Assembly: GCA_038729425.1 (NCBI GenBank)
Contig: JAVYSB010000006.1
Location: forward strand, 22,571 to 86,570
Direction: 5' to 3'
DNA length: 64,000 nt
Source: Thermoplasmataceae archaeon
Lineage (GTDB): Archaea; Thermoplasmatota; Thermoplasmata; Thermoplasmatales; Thermoplasmataceae
The notes under the pieces are model-generated. The model had not been told where the DNA came from. It was given only the letters and a program-made list of their open reading frames with translations, and searched no databases. Made by a program: the position numbers and the translations under genes. Positions 46,120 to 56,001 of this stretch are shown here, piece by piece. Numbering within the stretch: the stretch's first letter is position 1; every line of letters starts with the position of its first letter.

Positions 46120-46395
46120 CGCAAGCCATCTCCGATAAAGTATCGAAATGCAGGATAAAAACCAGAAACCTATTCCTTAAGGATCTATATCTGCGGCGTT
46201 CTCTCGGTTCAGGGCCGTTTTCCGATGTTTTTTTTGACTGACTTAGATCAGAAAAACCACATCCTCATTATTTAAGCACTAGTTGCTTCTTGTACTAGAC
46301 AAAGAAAGGTCATTGTATCCTAGAAAAAAATACAGCGTTGCTTTAGTAATAATGTTCTGATTTAACAGTAACGTATATAGCTAAAATCAGATTAC
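46120..46395. promoter_or_regulatory. divergent promoter region
   Basis: About 275 bases with no gene. GTATATAG at 46373-46380 precedes the short frame and the ferritin-like gene; CTTTATC near 46134-46140 precedes the MFS gene. Confidence 0.4.
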
Positions 46396-46440
46396 ATGAT
46401 GGAGGAAGAGTGTGACCCATGGTCAACCTCTCCTCAGTGA
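46396..46440 (+). CDS. possible 14-residue upstream reading frame
   Basis: ATG ATG followed by twelve more codons and TGA, ending nine bases before the ferritin-like gene. The peptide is acidic (MMEEECDPWSTSPQ). It lies between a TATA element and the gene, so it would be in the leader. May be chance. Confidence 0.25.
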   Translation: MMEEECDPWSTSPQ

Positions 46441-46449
46441 AGTGATAGA

Positions 46450-46734
46450 ATGCCGAGATTTGAGGTATCAGAAAACCTTAGCAAAAAAATGAACGATTTG
46501 AGCAGGGCCAGGCAGTCCCTTATAGAAGAAATGGAAGCCATTATGTTCTACGATGAGCGCGTAGACGCGACTGAAAACGAAGAGCTGAAAAGCGTTATGG
46601 CCCATAACAGAGACGACGAAAAGGAGCATTTTTCATTGATCCTAGAATTTCTCAGAAGAAATGATCCGGAGCTTGACAAAGAGCTTAAAGAGATCCTGTA
46701 CAGCAAGAAAAGAATTCAGGAACTTGGAGACTAG
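46450..46734 (+). CDS. encapsulated-ferritin-like (EncFtn family) protein
   Basis: 94-aa two-helix ferritin-like protein. Iron ligands fit the EncFtn pattern: Glu in RQSLIEEMEAIMFYDERVD and Glu/His in HNRDDEKEHFSLIL, followed by DPELDKELKEIL. Family members form ring-like decamers with ferroxidase sites between subunits, usually inside encapsulin shells. No C-terminal cargo-loading peptide and no encapsulin gene are seen, so it may act free or be targeted in trans. Likely iron storage or peroxide defence. Confidence 0.82.
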   Translation: MPRFEVSENLSKKMNDLSRARQSLIEEMEAIMFYDERVDATENEELKSVMAHNRDDEKEHFSLILEFLRRNDPELDKELKEILYSKKRIQELGD

Positions 46735-47037
46735 GGTCATCTTTCTACCAATCAAGTACCCGCCATTGGTGTTGCTTGAATAATTCAACAGCCTTCGCTG
46801 TATGAACAATTCGCACGGGCGCAAAGTCTTCATTACAATCTCGCAAATCTTGTTCCAGGCCCTATCACCTCTAATTGCTTAAGTTCCTGCCACACCTGAG
46901 TCATGGACGCATATATCTGGAATTCTCCTAAAGTCTCAGAATCACAATGCAGCGAGATGGATGAAACTTGCCCAATGAACTGATAGATGCGTTGCCATTG
47001 TCAAATGTTTTATTTAATGTCAACAATATCACCTCGT
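46735..47037. other. short intergenic region
   Basis: About 300 bases. Apart from the TATA box TTTATTTAA (47008-47016) of the following gene I see nothing. Confidence 0.5.
47008..47016 (+). promoter_or_regulatory. TATA box of the HIT gene
   Basis: TTTATTTAA centred exactly 26 bp before ATG 47038. It selects this start over an upstream in-frame ATG at 46987, which lies before the promoter. Confidence 0.55.
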
Positions 47038-47469
47038 ATGTCCGGCACGGAATGTGTCTTCTGCAGGGAGATAGTTCAGAAAAGGAACGCCGAGATCGTC
47101 TTTGAGGACAATGATACTATGGCGTTCCTGGATTATGCGCCAGTTGATGAGGGGCATCTTCTTGTCATACCGAAAAAGCATTTTGTTAACATCCTTGATA
47201 TTGACCCCGAGGATTTCTTGAAAGTCCAGCGCGTCGTCAAGGACCTCTGCCAGCCCGTAAAGGACGCTATGAACGCGGATGCCATAAACGTAGGTCAGAA
47301 TAATGGCCCGTGCGCCAACCAGATTGTGATGCATTATCACGTGCATATAATTCCAAGATGGTGTGATTCCAACCTTAGCTGGAACAGGAAGCGGGCAAGC
47401 CCTGAAGAACTCAGAGAGACCGCGTCAAAGATACGGGCCGAGCTTAGGCGCGTAGATATGTTAAAATAA
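47038..47469 (+). CDS. HIT family nucleotide hydrolase/transferase
   Basis: 143-aa histidine-triad protein. N-terminal CVFCREI gives half of a zinc site; DEGHLLVIPKKHFVNI and the triad motif HYHVHIIPRW are typical. Acts on nucleoside phosphoramidates or dinucleotides. The start is taken at the leaderless ATG. Confidence 0.92.
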   Translation: MSGTECVFCREIVQKRNAEIVFEDNDTMAFLDYAPVDEGHLLVIPKKHFVNILDIDPEDFLKVQRVVKDLCQPVKDAMNADAINVGQNNGPCANQIVMHYHVHIIPRWCDSNLSWNRKRASPEELRETASKIRAELRRVDMLK

Positions 47470-47998
47470 GAGCACATTCAGCACAATTGTTTTCCCTGCT
47501 TCCTGTAGTTCCTCACTCCACCTATACTGGCGTGCGGCTTGTCATTGGTAAAGTATCATGATGATGGGAATATTTCAGCGACAGTATGTTTATACATGGG
47601 TTCTGGCAGGTTCACTGAAGCATTGATGTCATAGAATATGTGACACACCCCGCTTGATCTGGATAAATACCCTAAACCATATGGTTTTCGCTTGAATAGC
47701 TAAAGATATGTGTTTCGCATCGGTAACTCAGAAGACTTGTTACTAAGGAGTTCCAAAAGCAGTTGAACAGATATGCCTGCACTCTAATATTACTGCTATG
47801 AATACGATTGACCCCTGCAGGTAACGAGCAAAAGAAGAAAAGAGCAAATGGACAAGCAAGGAATAGTAAATTCTGTTCTGGTGCTCTGGCCTAACCTGAA
47901 TAGAGCATAATCTGCAGATGTTGTCTGTCAGATAATGGATTTCAAATCGTTTTGTGATGCATATCTTATGAAAGCATGGTTAAAGATAAGCTGGCATC
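47470..47998. other. gene-free region
   Basis: About 530 bases between the convergent HIT and reductase genes. No coding frame, tRNA or clear repeat is seen; composition resembles other spacers. It may hold an unrecognised small RNA. Confidence 0.4.
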
Positions 47999-49072
47999 TT
48001 ATTGGCGGGTCGTGGTATGTTGCGTTTCGATCGCCTCAGGCTGCCCCGTCATGCTTGAACTGTGCCCGCCAAATATTGATGATTTCGGGTCTAGATATTT
48101 CTTGATATTGTTGATGGCCATATAGGCTTCGGCACCACCAACAGCGATTAACAGAACCTTTTGCGCGTTTTTTGCCTTTGATCCATCGCCGACAGCATAA
48201 ATGCCTTTCAGGTTAGTTTCAAATTTCTCGTTCACAGTAATAAATTTACCGTCCACGTCAAGAGAGATCGATCTAAAAGATACGGGTGCGCTGCGAAGTC
48301 CTATTGCAACCAAAATCCTGTCAGCTTCGTACTCGGTGGTTTCACCGTTCAGGGCGTTTCTGGTCACAACATTTCGCAAACCTTTTGCATCACCCAGGAT
48401 TTTAATGGGGGAGCTGTTCATGTTGAGCGTGACGTTGGGTTTATCCAGGACAGCTTTGACCGTTCTCTCTGCTGCTCTTATCCTTGTACCCCTCTGCACA
48501 ATGTGAACTTTGCTAGCAACAGCGGACAGCTCTTCAGCCCAATCAAATGCAGAATCACCTGCACCTACAATTACCACCTTTCTGTCTCTGAAATCTTCGG
48601 CATTTCTCACGGTGTAAACGACGCCTTTTCCACGATATTCGTCTTCCCCCTCAACTCCAAGTTTCACGGGATCGAATGACCCGATTCCAGATGAGATTAA
48701 GATGGTTTTTGTTGTGAACACTATCTTTCCGTTGACCTCAACATCGTACATTGAATCAGGCCTGGAAATTATGTCTGTCACTTTTGAATTCAACAAAATT
48801 TTACTTCCAAAAAACTCGGCCTGTCGCGTCATGTCCCTAACAAGCTGTTCCGCCTTAATTTTCGGAATTCCTTGAACATCGTACACATCTTTTTCCGGAT
48901 ACAGGGCAGTCAACTGGCCACCGGTAGAATCCATTGCCTCTAGCGTGACACTGTCGATATCTCTCAATCCTGCGCAGAATGTGGCAAAAAGTCCGGTAGG
49001 TCCGGCTCCTATAATCACTAGGTCCTTTTTTTCAGGTTTGTATGATATCATCCTGTCACTCATATGGTTCAT
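47999..49072 (-). CDS. ferredoxin/thioredoxin reductase-like flavoprotein (FNR type 2)
   Basis: 357-aa FAD/NAD(P) oxidoreductase with the thioredoxin-reductase fold: GAGPTGLFATFCAGL, STGGQLTALYPEKDVYDVQG, KVVIVGAGDSAFDWAE and GIYAVGDGS. The CxxC redox pair of thioredoxin reductase is absent and the LYPEKxxYD motif is present, which marks ferredoxin-NADP reductases of the TrxR-like type. The last 30 residues are polar. The zinc ferredoxin at 33425 may be its partner. Start at 49072 or ATG 49063. Confidence 0.85.
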   Translation of the reverse strand: MNHMSDRMISYKPEKKDLVIIGAGPTGLFATFCAGLRDIDSVTLEAMDSTGGQLTALYPEKDVYDVQGIPKIKAEQLVRDMTRQAEFFGSKILLNSKVTDIISRPDSMYDVEVNGKIVFTTKTILISSGIGSFDPVKLGVEGEDEYRGKGVVYTVRNAEDFRDRKVVIVGAGDSAFDWAEELSAVASKVHIVQRGTRIRAAERTVKAVLDKPNVTLNMNSSPIKILGDAKGLRNVVTRNALNGETTEYEADRILVAIGLRSAPVSFRSISLDVDGKFITVNEKFETNLKGIYAVGDGSKAKNAQKVLLIAVGGAEAYMAINNIKKYLDPKSSIFGGHSSSMTGQPEAIETQHTTTRQ

Positions 49073-49318
49073 TGGAGCGAACTATATGTTGTTGATCTTT
49101 CTCGATGATAAAATACGTCGTCGTAGCACAGCAATAAGAAACTGGCAATTATATATTATCGCATTAAGCAGTAGTATGGAATACTGCCATGGCACGAAGT
49201 ATATACGAAGGCACTCCTACTCCTCTGCATTCTGTCGTCATTAATGTGGCATCGCTAAGATTATAATACTCGGCGATTATTTGCAAATGAAAATAAGAAA
49301 TTGTCGATGGTGTGAGTT

Positions 49319-49915
49319 ATGAAAAGTCTTGAAGAACTCTACAAACGAGCCCTTGAACTCAAGTCGAAGGGAATGTCAGATAAGGAAATATCGACTGAGC
49401 TGCATTTATCAGTGAATACCGTTACTTGGCTTCTTGGAAAGGAATTCCTCCAGGAAGGCAGGGTCCAGGACGTTAGAATTGGGTGGAGGAGTGTGGGCGT
49501 CTATGGCAGCAGGATGCAGTCCATTGCGGAAATAATGGCAGACATCATCGAGGAGGAGGCTGCTACAAATGATTTTGAGTATGACTCAATCCTAGGAATA
49601 TCCATCAATGGTATTCCTTATGCCACTCTTGCATCAACTCTCCTTGACAAGGAACTCATAGTATACAGGCCACACCCTTCAAGGCAGGAGGGATTTTTCA
49701 GCAGCAATTTCGCCAGGGTCAAGGGAAAGAAGGTTGTCATAGTGGATGATGTAACTGACACCGGTGAAACGCTTAAGAGGACCATAATGGATGTTCAGGG
49801 TCAGGGTGGGAAGGTTGTCCTTGGAATTGTACTTGCTTCCAAACTCAATACCGATGAGCTCCTGGGCATAAAAATCAGATCTCTCTTCAGAGCGACGCTT
49901 GTGGGAAATCAATAG
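49319..49915 (+). CDS. GfcR/PyrE-like regulator (HTH plus phosphoribosyltransferase fold)
   Basis: 198 aa. N-terminal helix-turn-helix (residues 1-45, [23 protein letters not shown]) joined to an orotate-phosphoribosyltransferase-like domain with the PRPP motif [13 protein letters not shown]. Archaeal proteins of this build include GfcR, which regulates sugar metabolism. It is the first gene of an operon with LysRS, 8 bases apart. Confidence 0.85.
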   Translation: MKSLEELYKRALELKSKGMSDKEISTELHLSVNTVTWLLGKEFLQEGRVQDVRIGWRSVGVYGSRMQSIAEIMADIIEEEAATNDFEYDSILGISINGIPYATLASTLLDKELIVYRPHPSRQEGFFSSNFARVKGKKVVIVDDVTDTGETLKRTIMDVQGQGGKVVLGIVLASKLNTDELLGIKIRSLFRATLVGNQ

Positions 49916-49923
49916 GTAAGATA

Positions 49924-51441
49924 ATGCACTGGGCAGATGTTATTGCCTCGAAGCTAAGTGGCAAGCAACTTGTGTCAACCGGGATCTCCCCTTCAGGTCC
50001 AATACACGTTGGAAATATGCGTGAAATCCTGACTGGCGACGCCATATTCAAGGCATCCTTGACGGCAGGACTGGATGCACGCTTCATATATCTGTGTGAC
50101 GACATCGACCCGCTCAGGAAGATCTATCCATTCCTTCCGCAATCCTATGCGGAACACGTTGGGAAACCGCTATACCAGATACCTGCACCAGATGGCGAGG
50201 GTACATATTCCGAATATTTTCTGAAGCCATTCGTGGACACTCTAGACAAGATTAATATCAGGGTGGATGTAATAAGAACTCATGATCTCTACGCCACCGG
50301 AGTGTTTGCGGCTGCAACTGATATGGTCATAAAGCATAAGGAAGAAGTAGGAAGAATCCTTTCGGAAGTTTCTGGCAGGGAGCTTGAAGAGAACTGGTTT
50401 CCCTACAACCCTATATGCAAGGGATGTGGCAGGCTGAAGGGCCCGATTGTTGACGGTTATGAAAACCCATATATAAGTTACCACTGCACGTGTGGATACA
50501 GTGGCAAATCGGACATCCGTAAGGATGATGGAAAATTGCCCTGGAGGATCGAGTGGCCTGCAAAGTGGTTTGCCCTGAATGTTACGGTTGAGCCGTTCGG
50601 GAAGGATCACGGGGCACCCGGGGGGTCATATGACACCGGAAAGCGCATAGCGGAAGAGGTATTGGGGCATCCGGCACCAGTGCCATTGATCTATGAGCGC
50701 ATATTGCTTAAGGGGAAAGGGGCAATGCATTCATCGACTGGCATCGCTATAGCGGCATCTGAGATGATGAAATTTTCACCACCAGAAATATTGCGTTTCC
50801 TAATTATGCGCAATAATCCTGGCAGGCACATTACTTTCGATCCACAGCTCGGGATCCTGAATCTGATCGATGAGTTTGAAAAATACGAACGGGCTTACTT
50901 TGGGCAGGATACTGTTTCGGACGAGGATTTTAGGAGGGTTTATGAATTATCCACAGTTTCCGGCGAAGTGAAGCAACCCGAAACCATTGGATATCGGCAC
51001 CTCCTAACGCTTATACAGATTTACAGGAAAGACGAGGAACTGCTGAAAGCCCTTAAGAGAAATGGATATCCGAACGACATTATAGGAAAAAGAATGAAAC
51101 AGAGGATTGTGACGCTGAACAACTGGCTCGATACTTATGCTCCTGATGAAATCAAGTTCAGATTGCAGCCCGTGGATACTAAGGTCAAGTTGGATGAAAC
51201 TCAGAAGGGAGTACTGAAGGACTTTTCGGAGAAGATGGACGGTGTTTCGTGGGAGCCGGAATCACTCCACAATCTCGTATATGAGATAATAAGTGAGCGT
51301 AAAGTGAAGCCGCAAGATGGATTCAGTTCCTTTTACAAAATACTCATCAATAAGGAGAGGGGACCTAGGCTTGGATACTTTTTATCGAATCTTGAAAAGG
51401 ATTTTGTAAGGAAACGGATTGAGAGATCCCTCACGTACTGA
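49924..51441 (+). CDS. lysK: lysyl-tRNA synthetase, class I
   Basis: 505-aa class I enzyme. The HIGH-type motif is SGPIHVGN (residues 23-30), and the KMSKS equivalent is GKGAMHSSTG; zinc cysteines are in ICKGCGRLKGP and YHCTCG. Typical of Euryarchaea. The C-terminal helical domain binds the anticodon. Confidence 0.95.
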   Translation: MHWADVIASKLSGKQLVSTGISPSGPIHVGNMREILTGDAIFKASLTAGLDARFIYLCDDIDPLRKIYPFLPQSYAEHVGKPLYQIPAPDGEGTYSEYFLKPFVDTLDKINIRVDVIRTHDLYATGVFAAATDMVIKHKEEVGRILSEVSGRELEENWFPYNPICKGCGRLKGPIVDGYENPYISYHCTCGYSGKSDIRKDDGKLPWRIEWPAKWFALNVTVEPFGKDHGAPGGSYDTGKRIAEEVLGHPAPVPLIYERILLKGKGAMHSSTGIAIAASEMMKFSPPEILRFLIMRNNPGRHITFDPQLGILNLIDEFEKYERAYFGQDTVSDEDFRRVYELSTVSGEVKQPETIGYRHLLTLIQIYRKDEELLKALKRNGYPNDIIGKRMKQRIVTLNNWLDTYAPDEIKFRLQPVDTKVKLDETQKGVLKDFSEKMDGVSWEPESLHNLVYEIISERKVKPQDGFSSFYKILINKERGPRLGYFLSNLEKDFVRKRIERSLTY

Positions 51442-51711
51442 ATTCTTTCAACTCTCAAAGAAAGATGGGTTCCATGAAATGCTTCGTCTTTGTTTCCAGG
51501 GCATGCGTGTTTTCCAACACAATTTCTCGCAGGTTGACCAAAGGAAATTAGAATAGCAAGATGTGATATGCAGAGAATATCGCGTTTCGATGGAAGCAGC
51601 CGTTGGGAGATGAGACCATACGGGGAAGTGAAGGAACGATTCGGATGCATTTCCAAAATATATGCTGCGGATAGGCCTTTTACGGACCCAGAGATTCATT
51701 AAAATCGAATT
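51442..51711. other. short spacer
   Basis: About 270 bases between convergent genes. No gene recognised. Confidence 0.4.
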
Positions 51712-51720
51712 AAAAAAAAA
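51712..51720 (-). terminator. T tract after the ABC exporter operon
   Basis: Nine T in a row on the minus strand, 13 bases after the permease stop codon. Confidence 0.5.
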
Positions 51721-51732
51721 TGTTGAATGGGT

Positions 51733-52827
51733 TTACTGCTCCTTCCAGTTAAATTTCCATATAGACAGGACGAAGATTACCAACGCTACAGCAAGACTCA
51801 CGGCAAGATCGAACCAGGCAGAGGAGTAATTACTGTATATAGTGACGGAGTTCAGACCGTCTATTATGTAATAAAGCGGCAGCACATGAGCAACAGTCTG
51901 AAGCCAAGAAGGCATGATGGATATGGGGAAGAAAGTTCCTGCAAGGAACATCATCGGAAACGTGATTATATTCCCGACAACAGAGGCTCCCTCCTCCGTC
52001 TTCGCAATTGCGCCTGCAAGTATTCCCAGGCACGTGAACATGAACACCCCAATGACGATGAACGCGGCTACAAACAGGTTGATTGCCATACTTGCATTGA
52101 AGACAAAAGTGCCAATTGCAACAATTTCAACAGCGGATAGAGCAGACACCACCAGGTACCAAGCAAATTTAGAAAGAAACCACTCTGACTTCGTAAGGGG
52201 TGTTAGGGAAAGCTGCCGGAAGATCTTGTCTCTCTTGTATGAACTGACAACATATGTCATTGAGAACATGGGCGAGATAAGGACAACGAATCCGATGAGG
52301 CCTGGCATAAGGAAGTCCACATAACTCGCTGACCTGGACGTTAACGAAGTGTTGGTCATAAGTGTTATGGCATCTGTCTTGTTCGTAATTTTGTTGTTCA
52401 TAAGCTGAATCGCAACGCCGATTGCTTGCTGGACAGCACCGCTGGTCGAGACTGCCGGATTATCATAGAGAATCAACCTGGCATGATTCGTGGACAAATT
52501 CTGACTGAAGCCCGCGGGAACAACGAGCGCCGCTGAAATAGAATTCTGGGAAATGTATGTGTGTATGTCAACATCCGATGAAACCATGTGGACGTTCACA
52601 ACCTGAGTTTGGTTGAGCAGGGACAAAAATTCAGACACGTTCTGGTTGTTAGTACCCTGATTCTGCACATACAAGGGGACCTGTGAACTTGATGTTCCTG
52701 AAAATATCGAACCAAATATCAACATCAGTATTACAGGAAATATGAATACAAAAAATACAGCAGACCCACTCCTTATATAATTCTTTGAATATATTTTCAG
52801 GTCAGCAGCCACATTCTTTGGTTTCAT
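51733..52827 (-). CDS. ABC-2 type transporter permease
   Basis: 364 aa. Membrane segment at 20-40, a large extracytoplasmic loop of about 130 residues, then five membrane segments from about 170 including IGFVVLISPMFSMTYVVSSYKRDKI and the family motif VGNIITFPMMFLAGTFFPIS. Pairs with the ATPase encoded one base upstream. An exporter of unknown substrate, perhaps a drug or lipid. Confidence 0.88.
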   Translation of the reverse strand: MKPKNVAADLKIYSKNYIRSGSAVFFVFIFPVILMLIFGSIFSGTSSSQVPLYVQNQGTNNQNVSEFLSLLNQTQVVNVHMVSSDVDIHTYISQNSISAALVVPAGFSQNLSTNHARLILYDNPAVSTSGAVQQAIGVAIQLMNNKITNKTDAITLMTNTSLTSRSASYVDFLMPGLIGFVVLISPMFSMTYVVSSYKRDKIFRQLSLTPLTKSEWFLSKFAWYLVVSALSAVEIVAIGTFVFNASMAINLFVAAFIVIGVFMFTCLGILAGAIAKTEEGASVVGNIITFPMMFLAGTFFPISIMPSWLQTVAHVLPLYYIIDGLNSVTIYSNYSSAWFDLAVSLAVALVIFVLSIWKFNWKEQ

Positions 52828-52828
52828 G

Positions 52829-53737
52829 TTAATCCTGATCCTCCTTTACAAGGTTGACAAATATGTCTTCAAGTGTGTCTTCTTTAAGGGAAAGCCGAGC
52901 TAAGTCAATCCCTTTCTTCTCAGCATATGAGAGCACATTGATGAGATCGTGGTTGTTATTCATGGGAATAACAAGATCACCACCAGAAACAGTCAGTTTA
53001 AGATTCAGATCGTTCTTCAGGTAATCTGCAAGGCCGGCGGTGTTTGGGATATGTAACGTTCTTCCGCTTCCCATTTTCCTTATTATCTCGTCCGGGCTTC
53101 CCTCCACTACCATCTTACCATGGTCCAAGATGCCGACCCTGTCAGCAAGCATTTCCGCCTCTTCTAGGTAATGTGTGGTCAATATGACAGTTCTTTGTTC
53201 AGATCTGAGTTTCTTAATAAGGTCCCATATCTTCCTTCTAGCCTGAGGATCGAGCCCTGTCGTTGGTTCATCAAGGAAGACAATCTGAGGATCATTAACT
53301 AGGGACAGGCATATACCAACTTTCTGTTTCTGGCCTCCGGAAAGGTCCGTGAAATGGACGTTCCCAGAATCCTCTAGTTCAACAAGTTTCAACAACTCCT
53401 CAGCCCTGTTAGGAACACCAAACAGTGAGCAGAAATATGAAATGGCTTCCCTGGGAGTAATTCGATCCATAAACCGGAAATCCTGAGGCATTATCCCAAC
53501 AGCTTTGTGCAGGAGTGATGCGCTCTGTCGGGGATCCAGTCCAAGCACTGATATTCTCCCAATATCCGCTTCCCTAATACCCTCCAGTATTTCTACGGTT
53601 GTGGTTTTGCCCGCTCCGTTTGGTCCAAGTAAACTATACACCTCTCCTTTAAAAACATTGAATGTGAGGCCATCAACTGCCTTGATTCTCCCATATTTTT
53701 TATGTAGATCCTCCACGGCAATGGCTACTTCCCTCAT
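52829..53737 (-). CDS. ABC transporter ATP-binding protein
   Basis: 302 aa. Walker A GPNGAGKTT, signature LSGGQKQKVG, Walker B IVFLDEPTTGLDP, and H-loop LTTHYLEEAE. The C-terminal 80 residues form a regulatory tail found in DrrA/CcmA-like exporters. A strong TATA element, AATATATATT, at 53759-53768 precedes it. Confidence 0.93.
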   Translation of the reverse strand: MREVAIAVEDLHKKYGRIKAVDGLTFNVFKGEVYSLLGPNGAGKTTTVEILEGIREADIGRISVLGLDPRQSASLLHKAVGIMPQDFRFMDRITPREAISYFCSLFGVPNRAEELLKLVELEDSGNVHFTDLSGGQKQKVGICLSLVNDPQIVFLDEPTTGLDPQARRKIWDLIKKLRSEQRTVILTTHYLEEAEMLADRVGILDHGKMVVEGSPDEIIRKMGSGRTLHIPNTAGLADYLKNDLNLKLTVSGGDLVIPMNNNHDLINVLSYAEKKGIDLARLSLKEDTLEDIFVNLVKEDQD

Positions 53738-53758
53738 TATTCGTGATTATTATAGAGT

Positions 53759-53768
53759 AATATATATT
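53759..53768 (-). promoter_or_regulatory. TATA box of the ABC exporter operon
   Basis: AATATATATT (self-complementary), centred 26 bp before the ATG at 53737. Confidence 0.5.
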
Positions 53769-54690
53769 CCTTTGTTCTCCCATTCAGCAGGCGTGAGTTT
53801 GGGGAAGATTTGTATCATCTTGTAATATACAAAATCATCTCACCAGCGAGTTCATGAGAGTAACGGTATTACTGTACCCACGTAAATGAGTATTTTTAAG
53901 AATAGCGCTGGCGCTTTTCAGATGCAATATGGGTCAATAATCAATTGAGGGTAAATGGGACTGTCAGAAAAAAATGTTCTCAGATGCGGATTGTTTTCTT
54001 AAGGAACTTCTGGCCTTTCGAAATTGACAATGACATTTTTCAGACATTCCTTGGCACGTGGATACCTCCAGTGTGTGCTGAGGAATAGATCGATACCATT
54101 GCACTTGGTATCAGCTTTCTATAAGAAGTATAGGCGGGATTCTTATGGGTATGTTAACTATGTGATGGTCATTCGCACTGAGTGGAATAATTATTGTGAA
54201 GGTGGCGGTATTCTCCGTCATGTTCAGGGAATACTACGACCTTGGCCTATGGGCGTGCAATCAACCGCTTGAGGGTAATGCTGGGATTGCAGTTTATAAA
54301 GAAATATACAGGGTCAGACTCACGTTATGGAACGTCTTGAAAAAGCCTTCAACCAGACTCCTGGAAAAGCTTGGGTTTACGCTGGGGGAACCTCCGGCAA
54401 CGCGTCATGTTCAGGAACGAATATTTCGATCAGCTATATTACGGCCTACTGGCGAAGGAGTTTAACAAAGAGATCTGAAGAACTGAACGCCTGCAATGAG
54501 CCCATATAACTTAAGGCCTGGACGAAGGAGAGAATGCGTCACAACTTCTTTGGGTCACAACACCTATGGTGCTTTTAACATAAAAAGATCTGAAAGATTG
54601 GCGAACAAGGTCTATATCTGGAAAAGGATGATGAAGTAATGTGAAAAAGTCGGAAACCAACACATATCTGCCCTTTCTGGATTACCAAAT
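53769..54690. pseudogene. gene-free kilobase with a possible decayed plus-strand gene
   Basis: No intact gene. Between about 54024 and 54480, short plus-strand frames in different phases give protein-like stretches (SIPLHLVSAFYKKYRR, then FREYYDLGLWACNQPLEGN, then FDQLYYGLLAKEFNKEI), which would fit a frameshifted remnant. I could not name the parent family; a transposase or regulator is possible. No inverted repeats or target duplications were found. Confidence 0.25.
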
Positions 54691-55032
54691 CTACTTTTTT
54701 CCGAACGACTCCATGGCCTTCTCAAGTATGGTCGATCTTTCAGGTTTCACCACGAGAAAGTGACTTTTTTCAGGGTTTGTAGGTTTTAGTATTTTTGCAA
54801 TCTGTTTCGTCTCCGGGTCAAATTCGATAAGCCCAAGTGGCAGAGAACCTTTTGCAAGTGCTACGATCCAGAGTGACTCATCTTTCTCGCCAGCAAGTGT
54901 AGGGCTGTAAGAAATTACATGACCCCCATATACGAACAACGTTGAGATCTGCTTCATGCCGAGGGAAAAACTGTTTGCCGCCACCATGAGCAGGTCTTCG
55001 ACTGATCCATAAACTTCAAATTCAAACTTCAT
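54691..55032 (-). CDS. hypothetical protein
   Basis: 113-aa alpha/beta protein (FEFEVYGSVEDLLMVAANSF, then VIEFDPETKQI-like strands). No domain recognised. It lies directly before the PH-like/zinc-ribbon gene on the same strand and could belong to the same unit. Confidence 0.55.
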   Translation of the reverse strand: MKFEFEVYGSVEDLLMVAANSFSLGMKQISTLFVYGGHVISYSPTLAGEKDESLWIVALAKGSLPLGLIEFDPETKQIAKILKPTNPEKSHFLVVKPERSTILEKAMESFGKK

Positions 55033-55142
55033 GGCTCAAATAGCGCGAACACACATAAGAACCTTTCAGAAATGCTCTTGACATAACCGTTACTGGGCGC
55101 GGTCATAGTTGTCAGGGCACAATTGCGTAGGCGAGCGCTATG

Positions 55143-55676
55143 TTATCTCCCAGCTCCACAATTTGGACACTTTGTTTCGACTTCGTCATAAAGGCTTCCA
55201 CAGTATCTGCATCTGATCTTGATCACCTGTCTCTCTATGGTCTGCGTTGATGATGCCTGAGGAACACCTTGAGGCGGTGAACTCAGGTTTATGTTCACTC
55301 CATACCCTTGCCCCGGTTGCTGTACGGAAGGATGCAGCATTCCAACCTCACTTTTGGCCTTAAGTATTTGATTTAACCAGACATTTGGATCAGAGACCGT
55401 AAACATGGAATCATGCCCTGAGTGAGTTATCTTGAACGAAATGGGCTTACCGAAGCGTTTGGTTATAACGTCTGCCTTCATGATCTCTGTCAATGGTGTG
55501 ACGAAAACAATGATCTCATTTTTCTTATCTTTTCCAATGAGATGTTTCTCAATCGTGACCTTTTCTAGCACAAGTCTCTTATTCGTGAGGATAAGCGTAC
55601 CGGCTTTCCTCTTGTCATCATCCAAAACAACACTGTGTTCCTGATAAACACTTCTTTCGTCGCCGTCGAACAACAT
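55143..55676 (-). CDS. PH/GRAM-like domain protein with C-terminal zinc ribbon
   Basis: 177 aa. The N-terminal domain has KAGTLILTNKRLVL, the typical PH/GRAM-like strand pair, and FGKPISFKITHSG. A Gly/Pro/Gln-rich linker leads to a zinc ribbon, CRYCGSLYDEVETKCPNCG. Proteins of this build often attach to membranes or mark effector systems. It is divergent from the large GAP1-like gene cluster. TATA-like runs at 55691-55706. Confidence 0.7.
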   Translation of the reverse strand: MLFDGDERSVYQEHSVVLDDDKRKAGTLILTNKRLVLEKVTIEKHLIGKDKKNEIIVFVTPLTEIMKADVITKRFGKPISFKITHSGHDSMFTVSDPNVWLNQILKAKSEVGMLHPSVQQPGQGYGVNINLSSPPQGVPQASSTQTIERQVIKIRCRYCGSLYDEVETKCPNCGAGR

Positions 55677-56001
55677 CTTAGTTCACCTCTATAAGATATA
55701 AAATCTACTTAAAATATATCAGACGTTTCTATATGAATTTTCTCAAGAGATTTAAGCCTCTACATCGAATTCCAATTTTAAACCATTTTAACCTTGAAGA
55801 AGTTTTAATCAAAATTATTAATAGCTTAAAAGTATAGTCACGCATAAGCTTAGATTAGAACGCTGGCTCTATGGTCCAGCAAGCGGTGAAGGTAATGTAT
55901 CTGGCGGTGTCGTTTTCCAACTTAATTTGTGATACTTTTTACGCTGGTAATCGTATTTACATACCAATTCAGTCACATTTTATTTGCCATGCAGGGGAGG
56001 T
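55677..56001. promoter_or_regulatory. divergent promoter region of the GAP1/ESCRT-like cluster
   Basis: 325 AT-rich bases without a gene. TATA-like ATTTTATTTG (about 55976-55984) lies 20-30 bp before the next start, and TATAAGATATAAAA at 55691-55704 serves the opposite gene. Confidence 0.4.

Noticed and set aside
46438-46440. TGA read through as selenocysteine to extend the ferritin-like protein
   Set aside because: The protein is complete from ATG 46450, and no selenocysteine signal is visible.
47999-49072. Thioredoxin reductase
   Set aside because: The CxxC redox site is absent; the LYPEKxxYD motif fits ferredoxin-NADP reductase type.
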